A stretch of DNA of 35,522 nt from a virus: positions 1 through 35,522 of IMG/VR virus record IMGVR_UViG_3300003885_000021, one strand, 5' to 3'. A program made the position numbers and the translations under genes. Every line of letters starts with the position of its first letter. Positions within the stretch are counted from its first letter, which is position 1. Positions 14,627 to 23,100 of this stretch are shown one piece after another. The notes beneath the pieces are model-generated. The model was not told where the DNA came from. It was given only the letters and a program-made list of their open reading frames with translations, and ran no database searches.

Positions 14627-15708
14627 TTAAAAGCATAGGCAAAGCTGTTAAAAGCGTTGTTAAAGGCGTCATTAAATTTGTAAAAAAATACTGGAAAGCT
14701 ATAGTTATTACCGCGCTTGTAGTCGCCGCTGTTGTGTTTACCCTTGGTGCTGGCGCCCCAGCTGCAGCCGCCGTTGCTGGCGGAGAAGCCGGGGCAGTTA
14801 CGGGTGCCGGAGCTGGAGCTGGGCTACTTGGCCCGTCTATAGGCGCCGAGGGGGCCACAGCGGCAGCAAGCGGGGCCATCGCGGGGGGTTCTACCGTTAG
14901 CGCCGTACAGGGAACGTTAGCGGCCCCTGAGTTAGCTGCAGTTGCACCTATTGCCACAGAAACGGCTGCCGCCCCCGTTGCCGGAGCTGCGACTGAAGCG
15001 GGCGCACCGATGTTTACACAGGCTGCTGCGAACGCAACCGCACCTTTGACAGGTAGCACTACCGCAGATGCGCTGGTATCCGCACAGGCCACTACAGAGA
15101 GTCTCGTGGGCACGACAAGTGCAACCTCTGTGCAGCAAACATCGACACAAGCACTTATAAGCAACGCGCAAGCACCTTTAAGTGACATAACAAAAGCAAA
15201 CTTTTATGCAAACGCTGACGGTTTAGAGCTAAAAAGCTTAAGCGAATACTTAGCTACGAACCCCGTCCCAAAAACCCCGGTGAATGTAATAGCCAATGCG
15301 GGACAAAAGGTAGTCGAGGGGGCAAAAACCGTAGGTAGAGGAGCAATGAATTTTGCTGATAAGCATCCTTTGTTAGCGGGAATAGGTTTGCAGGCCGTTG
15401 GCGGAATGTTAAAACGCCCTGAGGGTCAGCCAGAGCGGCAAGTTGCTCTTCAGGCAGGCATGGCGTCTCCTGAGGGTAGAGTTTGGAACGGCAGCGGGTT
15501 AATTGACTATAAAGACAGCGCCATTGCTTCGCAGGGTTTTAAACAGCGTGCGGGGGTTGCACCTATTAGCGTAACAGCTACCCCACAAGCCGAACTTCCT
15601 GCGCCTAGCGGGTTACTTAACCCTCCCACTCCGGCTAAGATTACCGTAGCTAATGAACAGCTGGTAAATCAGGGGCTGCTAAGCAACGTTCGGATAACAG
15701 GTACATAA
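14614..15708 (+). CDS. Putative internal virion/ejection protein with membrane segment
   Basis: A 364-residue protein. The first 27 residues are a basic amphipathic helix with repeated KSIGKAVKSVVKGVIKFVKK spacing. A strong hydrophobic segment follows (AIVITALVVAAVVFTLGAGA, residues about 29-48). Residues 50-200 are Ala/Gly/Thr low complexity. The C-terminal part has NFADKHPLLAGIGLQAVGGML and a Pro-rich tail. A membrane-active head with a low-complexity body fits a protein ejected into the host envelope. Function is inferred from composition and position. Confidence 0.6.
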   Translation: MGSIVKSIGKAVKSVVKGVIKFVKKYWKAIVITALVVAAVVFTLGAGAPAAAAVAGGEAGAVTGAGAGAGLLGPSIGAEGATAAASGAIAGGSTVSAVQGTLAAPELAAVAPIATETAAAPVAGAATEAGAPMFTQAAANATAPLTGSTTADALVSAQATTESLVGTTSATSVQQTSTQALISNAQAPLSDITKANFYANADGLELKSLSEYLATNPVPKTPVNVIANAGQKVVEGAKTVGRGAMNFADKHPLLAGIGLQAVGGMLKRPEGQPERQVALQAGMASPEGRVWNGSGLIDYKDSAIASQGFKQRAGVAPISVTATPQAELPAPSGLLNPPTPAKITVANEQLVNQGLLSNVRITGT

Positions 15709-15710
15709 TT

Positions 15711-16517
15711 ATGGGTAAATTTGTCAACGGGCTATTGACCGAATCAAGCGTTAATAAGATGGCTGAGGCAATGCAGGTTGCACCAAGGAAAGATCCTCGT
15801 GAGGTAGTTGATAAGCCTACCGGTGCAGCGGAAACAAGCAATCAACTCGCTCCGGGGGCGCCAGCTCCGACGCAAAACCCTCAAGCGGGTCAGCAGCAAA
15901 ATTTGCAGGCGGACGCTGAAACGAACATCGTGCGTAAGAACTTACCTCCGCCCGAACAAAAAGTTCTTTCAGATACCCCAGAAGACGCTCCGACAGATAC
16001 TGGGGAAAACACAGCCTTGCCTCAGCCCACCGCAGAAGAAGAAAAACAGGCACGTATTCTTATGGCTAATGTCGTTGATTTTCTCTACGGCGAAGGCCTG
16101 CAACAGACAACTAAAACGCTTAAGCAGAAAGATCAGCCAGTTCCTGAGGCTATTGGGCAAATTGCTTCTCAGCTCGTCACTACACAACTGGATGCGGCTG
16201 AAGTTGCTAACCAGACTGTTTCACCCAACATCTTGATGGCGGTAGGCGCCGAAGTTGTTTCTCAAATTTATGAATTGGCAGAGTCTCTTGGAGTGTGGCA
16301 ACCCGGAACGGAAGAGCGGGCAAGTAAGGATATGAATTTATCTCTCAACTATGCAACGAACTTGTTTGTTCAGACACAGCAAAGCACCGGGAGACAAGAT
16401 CGGATCGCAGGAATGCAGGACGTTGCAAAAGCAGCGCAAATCGGGGAGTATGAATCTCAGCCGGGTAGTCAATTCACCAACGATATGGCGCCTGTGCCCG
16501 AAGGAGGTTTGCTATAA
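15711..16517 (+). CDS. Putative virion protein, acidic
   Basis: A 268-residue acidic, Gln/Pro-rich protein. Residues about 30-115 look disordered (ATETNIVRKNLPPPEQKV-like stretches). Residues 120-235 are helical (LMANVVDFLYGEGLQQTTKT, LMAVGAEVVSQIYELAESLG). No family was recognised. It is tightly packed between two other putative ejection proteins and starts at MGKFVNGLL two bases after the upstream stop. No good Shine-Dalgarno is visible, so coupling to the upstream gene is likely. Confidence 0.6.
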   Translation: MGKFVNGLLTESSVNKMAEAMQVAPRKDPREVVDKPTGAAETSNQLAPGAPAPTQNPQAGQQQNLQADAETNIVRKNLPPPEQKVLSDTPEDAPTDTGENTALPQPTAEEEKQARILMANVVDFLYGEGLQQTTKTLKQKDQPVPEAIGQIASQLVTTQLDAAEVANQTVSPNILMAVGAEVVSQIYELAESLGVWQPGTEERASKDMNLSLNYATNLFVQTQQSTGRQDRIAGMQDVAKAAQIGEYESQPGSQFTNDMAPVPEGGLL

Positions 16518-17150
16518 ATGGGTGACAGAGTAGACGGTTTTGTGGAAGGGCTTAGTCAAGGGTTAATCGACACAGGCAAGTATCTTGTGCGAGATTCTTT
16601 TGAAGCGCGTGCCTACGGCCGCAAAAAAGAAGTTGAGCAGCGTTTCTGGGAAGAGCGTAACGCAATCACTTACCCTCAGCAGCAAGCTCTGAAAGAAACA
16701 GAGATTACGGCCAGAAAACAAACAGCTAAAACTGTAGCCGATGCCCGAATTAAAGCAGCGGATAAGAAAGCACAGGCCACAATCAAGGCAGCGGATAAAC
16801 TTGCTAACAGTAAGCTTACGCTGGAGGATAAAAAGGCAAAGAACAAAGCAGCCGTAGAAGATAAAAAAATACTGAACCCCGTCATGTTTGAATCTGCGCT
16901 TTCTGACACTGAAAGTACGCTTAAAGCTCTGAACAAACGATACAACGTAGTTCGACCGGGCGGCTTGGATCCGTATGAAGAAGACGCAACGCTATTGAAG
17001 AAGCAAATTGCGGCTGTTAAGATACGCCGTGACGCATTGATGAAGATAAAACGCTTAAAAGAAGCGGGTAAAACAGAAGAAGTAGATAAGTTTATTGGCG
17101 ATTTTCTCTATAAGTACGGGGGGAAACCCGAAGACGCAACACCTAAATAA
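16518..17150 (+). CDS. Coiled-coil virion-associated protein
   Basis: A 210-residue Lys/Ala/Glu-rich protein. It has a helical core with heptad-like KAADKKAQATIKAADKLANS (residues about 76-95) and EDKKAKNKAAVEDKK. The C-terminus (LKEAGKTEEVDKFIGDFLYK) is also helical. AGGAGG lies 10 bases before the ATG, the best ribosome site in this cluster. It directly precedes the giant protein gene and is probably co-packaged or co-assembled with it. No enzyme motif was seen. Confidence 0.6.
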   Translation: MGDRVDGFVEGLSQGLIDTGKYLVRDSFEARAYGRKKEVEQRFWEERNAITYPQQQALKETEITARKQTAKTVADARIKAADKKAQATIKAADKLANSKLTLEDKKAKNKAAVEDKKILNPVMFESALSDTESTLKALNKRYNVVRPGGLDPYEEDATLLKKQIAAVKIRRDALMKIKRLKEAGKTEEVDKFIGDFLYKYGGKPEDATPK

Positions 17151-17170
17151 AATTTAGGAGTTTTTACGCT

Positions 17171-20100
17171 ATGGCACATGATCAGGGTTTTCCTTCTCTT
17201 GAAGACATCATGGCTGTGGAATTTCCAGAAGATCCGGTTATTGCTTCTGAAGCTGAGCCTATCAGCCCGCCTGAACCTACCTCACCCCCAGCCGATACAA
17301 ATTTCCAAAGTGCCTTTCCTTCTCTTGAAGACATCATGGCCGTGGAGTTTCCAGAAGATTCTACAAGCCTTGACCCATCTTCACCGGACAAAGAAGCAGT
17401 TTATTTACAAGACACTTACCCTTCAAAGCCTTGGAGGGGAACACCCAGCACCGAACTCCCGATCGACACTACCCCGGATACTTTTCTGGGAGCTATCGCA
17501 AAAGGCGCGGAAAACTTATCTGCAGTATTTAAAAACCAAGCAGGTGGAGCGCTTCAGTATATAAGTGAGGCTAAACCCTCACTTGCAGGACTGCCCGGCT
17601 ATGATCTAACTGAAAATGCAGCAGCGCTTATAAACTCAATCGCTAAAAATTTCAAAGTAGAAGATCTCGGGGAAAAAGGAAAAAAGTTATCTGCTGAAGC
17701 TAAAGATGAGCTGAAGAAAAATGCTTTGATAGCTGAGCAGGGATCGCTTCCATATTACGGTTATAGTGGAGTCATCGCCGGAGGGTTAATGATCCCTACT
17801 TTAATCGCAACTTACCTCACTAAATCACCTGTCCCTTTAGTTTTTATGGGAGGACAAGTTGCCGCTGGCAGGTACGCTGAATCTATAGCAAAAGGACGAA
17901 CTCACGAAGAAGCTTCGTTAGATGGCATGGTCTATGGAACGTCAGAGTTTGTTGGTCAAATACTACCGTTTGGCGTTTTTTTGAAAGAGGGCGGTAAATT
18001 TGTATGGCGAGCTGTTAAAGGGGGCGTGTACGAAAGCGGCGAAGAGGTTGTCAATGAACTTATACAGCTGGCCTATGACTGGGGTGTGCTGAAAGAAGAC
18101 ATGACCGCCGCGCAAGTTAAACAGCGCCTAAAAGACGCTGCGATACTGGGTGGTGGTTTAGGCTTAGCGATTACCGGGGCTTTTACACCTTTAGCGAGAT
18201 CAAAAGAAAAACCACCTCCTCCTCCCGACGGGGAAGAAAATTTGTCTGGGCTTTTTAAAGGGTTTAACGCCGGGGCATATAACAGAAACAACAATAATGT
18301 TCCCCCTAATGCTCCTCCTCCCGCTGGCGGCGGTGAAAGCATTGGCGACCTGCAACAGCAGTTGACAGATCTCGAAGCTGAAGTTTCCGGGGAACCGGTT
18401 GCGCCTGCAGCGTCTTTTCAAGGTGATTTTTTCAACATACCAGATACTGTTCCACTGGACACGGGGTTAAAAAACCAGCCGAATGAAGTTATTCCGGGTA
18501 AAGAAGATATTGCTACTAACCAAAACCAAGGAGATTTGTTTGATGAGACAACCACAACTCCCGCCGAAGTTCCCCCTAAGGTTCCGGCCAAGCCAGATAT
18601 TCCCCCAGAAGCTCCGCCCGCAGGTTCAGCAGAAATCTCACCTGCACTACCCGCTGAAGTTCCCTCTACGGTTCCGGCCAAGCCAGAAGCTCCCACCGTT
18701 GAAGGGGAGATAAAAACAGCGGTAGAAACTATGTCCGGGGCTGAGTTGACTAAAGAGCTTAAAGCTCTTGGCGTAGAAAAAATACCACATCGCATAGCAA
18801 GCCGCAGAGAAGTTCTTCAGCTCGAAAGAGATAGAACGCCCGAGCTTACACCTGAAGCCGTTGAGTTAGCTGCCAATGAAGCGGCTACCAGCCCGGAAAA
18901 CAACTTACCTCTTCCTTCCGATGATCAGAAAGAAGCCGGCAACTATAAGAAAGGGCGGTTGTCTGTTAATGGCCTCGATATCGCTATTGAAAACCCAGCT
19001 GGATCTAAACGTCAACCCGAATGGCCCGCGCTTAAAGACCATTACGGCGATATTAAGCAAACGATAGGAACGGAAGGCAACGTTGGCGAAGGTGTTGACG
19101 TGTTTGTTAATTCAAACTCCAACGCTGACATAGAAGGTAACAACGTTTTTGTGGTAGACCAGTACGATAAAGACGGTACTTTTGATGAGCACAAGGTTGT
19201 GTTTGGTGCGGAAAACGCGAAACAAGCAAAAGCGATATACAACCGAAACTATGAAAAAGGCTGGGATCAGGGGAAAGCTGTAACTGAGTATACGTGGGAT
19301 GAGTTTAAAGCTTGGTTGCCCAAGAACAAAAATGTACCCGCAGCACCCCCAATTATGCCCACCGCAAAGGTTAAAAAAGCCCCGCCTATTGTTCCAGAAA
19401 AGGCTGAACTTACTGTGCCTCGCGCTAAAACAGTAACCGCCGAGCTAATCCCCTCAACGTCTGTTGATCAACTACCTTGGATACATCAAGCGCCTTTTAA
19501 GACCAAACAGAAATATAGCCGTGCAGCCGCTAAGATCATTCAAAACGAAAAAGGCGAAGATCTAATTTTACAGAAAATAGGCGCACCCGCAGATAAAGTT
19601 AAAGAATCCACGGGAACCTTTGAAGGCGCTGTTAATCCCAACGTACTTGTAGATATTCGCGACAAAGAAACAGCGGATTTATACTCTAATATCTTTGGGC
19701 TTATATACTCACAGGATGCAGTGCCGTGGCACGCTGCAAAAAGTGAAGCTAAAGGTAAAAACATAAGCAGAGGAAAAGCTATACGTTTCGATAAACCTCT
19801 TACGCAAAGTTTAATAGAAACGTTCTATAACCATCTCGACACCGCACTTCCCGGCGGAGAGTTTACCGTCGTGGGTGAAGAAATACGGGTAATAAACTTT
19901 CGGGATGAAAATGGTAAACCTCTCAGTGGGGTGGACACAACTTTCTTAAAAGCTGTCGATAAAGCCGTTGACACTTTCAAATATAAGGGTAAAATTAGCG
20001 TTGGTGAATTTGGTGCAGAAAGTAACTATTTAAGCAACAACTGGGGAGAACAAAAAAATGGCGAAGCGTATAGATCTAGGATTACTGCCGCCGGACGATC

Positions 20101-23100
20101 CGATTTATTCGACTGGATACGTTATCGGAGGACGAAAGTTGGGGCGCTCCAAAAACGATTCAGCAATGAAGAACGCCGTAAAACAGGTGGGCAAAGAAGC
20201 CGACCAAGCACTGTCCGGCAGCAAAGACCAGAAGTAGACTCTAAAGGTAAAATCTCTCTCACCCATTGGTCTGACGCCTCTGAGCTGATCACGCTTGACC
20301 CCAAGTACAGTGGCACCGGTATAAAAGGTGCTGAGTCCAAGCGTAAAGCAAATGACCCCAAGAATTTTATAGCCCGCACCTACTACGGGTTAAAAGGCTA
20401 CGCTAAAGAAACGGGTCTCGGCAGCAATACCTACGAAACAAGTATCGACCCCAAAGAACTCTACGATTTTGCGCAGGATCCTGACACTTTAGCAGTTCGC
20501 TACCCACTGGGGGGCGTCGATTTAACCCGGTATGAAAAAGCTATCGCTGATGCGGGGTATACCGGATATTTTGTTAATCAGGAGGACGTTCGAGTTGCTG
20601 CGATATTCAAGTCTTTAGACGTGGCGCCTGTCACGGTTAAAAAACAACGTACCCCCCTCTGGAAATCTGCACTTCTCGAACAGGTAACAGCTCTTGGGCA
20701 GTCCAGCGCCCCGGCGGCTCAGTGGAAAGCTTCAATTCAAAAACTACAGCAGAAAGGAGTAAAGCAGGAGGAAATTCAGTGGTCTGGCGTTATGGAGTGG
20801 TTAGATACCCAAAAAGGTAAAGTCACCGAAGAGGCAATGCTGAATTATCTTGCAGTTAATCAGGTTGAATTGAGTGAAAAAATATTAGCTGGCCCCGGTG
20901 GCCCCGGGTTTGAGGGTAGAACAGAACGTATGGACGCACTTATCACACGAGAAAACGCCGGAGATATTACAAAAGAAGAAACTATTGAATTAGATATTTT
21001 AGAACAAGAAGTGGCCCGGGGGGAAGAAGGCCACGATGAAACGCAATACTCTGAATATCAAATGCCCGGCGCAAAAGAAAACTACACTGAACTCGTTATT
21101 ACTGCCCCTTTGCAAGAAGGTGAGACCTATAGCTCTTCACACTGGGAAAATATTGATAATGCTGTTGTACATCTCCGTTTTAACGAGCGCACAATAGAAG
21201 GAAAGCGCACGCTGTTTATTGAAGAAATACAGAGTGATTTGCACCAATTGGGAAGAAAGTATGGCTATCAGTCTGGGCTGAAAAAACCTCAAGCGTTTTC
21301 TCCTAAAACTTGGCAGGATATGAAAAGCGCAGCACGTAAGGTTGCTCGTAAATACGATGGGTTTGGTTTTGATAGCTCATTGCACGCGCTTCATGCTTTT
21401 GTTACTGCAAATAGAGACAGTTCAAACAATATTGGATATCCGTGGTTTAAAACTTGGGACACCAGTGATTTATCGCAGGAAGAAATTGCAACTATTCAGC
21501 TTTATGTAGAGAACAAAGTTGAAACAGATGAGTATAACGAGCGTCGCCTTAACACCCTTCCTGATGCCCCTTTTAAAGAGTCCCGCGTCTGGGGAATGGT
21601 TGGGGTGAAACGCGCAATACGCTGGGCGATAGATAATAATATTGAGCAGATAGCTTGGACACCGGGCGAAGTTCAGTCGGACAGATATGATTTATCTAAG
21701 CACATTTCTGCAATACGCTATCTTCCTTATCGGCCCCCATATACAGACAAAACAGAATATGAAATAAGTGTAACTGATGTCGAAGGGCATGGACTAATCA
21801 GTTTTACGAGATCATACAACCTAAAACAGGTAGAAGATACGTTCGGAAAAGACATCGCTGAAAAGATCCAAAACGGTGAAGGGGTGATAGAAATAGAAGA
21901 AATATACCGCGCAAGAACGCTGAAAGGTGTCGATCTCAAAGTAGGCGGCGAAGGCATGAAAGGCTTTTATGACAAGATCTTACCTTCTGCGGTAAACAAG
22001 TTTATTAAAAAGTTTGGGGCCAAGGTTGGAGTGGCACAGATAGAGGCGAAAGATGTCTGGACTTTCCCAATAACTGAAAAGATGAAAGATACCGTCGGCA
22101 GCGGCGTTGCTATGTTTCAGCAAGCATCTAAAACGCTGACAAACGGCGTTACTCAAAAGTACATCGATGAGCTTCAAGCTGAAGTTGATCAGCTGAACTT
22201 TAAAATGCCTGTGAAGGTGATCGCCAGTAGAAAAGATCTTTCGTGGGGAGATATGCTTAGTGAAGATGGCGCCACAGATACTACAGCAGTATGGGCGGAA
22301 TTTGCCGACGGCTCTTCCAGAATATACGTTTTTGCTGATAAAACGAGAAACGCAGAAACAGCTATTGTGTCCGCAATACATGAAGCTGTAGGCCACGCAG
22401 GCTTACGCTCTTTATTTACAGGAGAAAAGGGTTTAGATCAAAAGGCTTTTGATGATTTTCTTGATGCTGTATACAAAGATCAGGCAAAACGTATTGCAAA
22501 AACAAACAGCTATCGAGAGCTTAGATATGACCTCAGTGATACTACTCAACGGCGTGAAGCTACAGAAGAATTTTTTGCTTATACTGCTCAAAACTTAGTA
22601 GGCAAAAAAGGCGTTCGCGTTCCTGACTGGTTAACCAAGCTGTTCATAAAGTTAAAACAAATATTGCGCAAATTGCACATACCCAATATAAACCTGTGGG
22701 GGAGAGCTGAACTGCTGGATTTAATATCTCGGGCTAATCACGCTGCGCGTAGAACCGAAACGGTACGAGACCGAACAGGCGAGCCTGTTACTGTCAGACA
22801 GAGCAATTTAAACCCGGATAACCCCACTGTACGACATCAGCGCCAACAGCGCGAGGATACCTTTTCAGCGGAAAACATTAGAGACAGAGTAAAAACTCGC
22901 GTCGATATTATTCGCCTCTATTTGCAGGATAAAAGTATAGAAATAAAACGAAAACAAAAGTCCTACGAGGTTGCTGTGCCTGAATCACAAGATGCTTATC
23001 AGGCCATTTCTATTTACGACAGTGTTGCCGGGGAAAGGTTAAACACTTTTGACGAAGAGCGTATTCAAGTTTTACTTGAACAGATTGCTGTTTCAAATCT

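Noticed and set aside
14511-15188. A 225-codon minus-strand ORF opposite the Ala-rich virion gene
   Set aside because: It is an Ala/Val/Pro-biased mirror of GC-rich Ala codons on the plus strand, in a region of purely plus-strand late genes.
15808-16236. A 142-codon plus-strand ORF in another frame of the acidic virion gene
   Set aside because: Its composition is Lys/Arg/Leu/Ser-rich as expected of a frame-shifted reading of Gln/Glu/Ala codons, and no ribosome site precedes it.
17178-17564. A 128-codon ORF in the +1 frame at the start of the giant gene
   Set aside because: It is Leu/Lys-biased, repeats with the duplicated motif of the main frame, and starts seven bases into the real gene.
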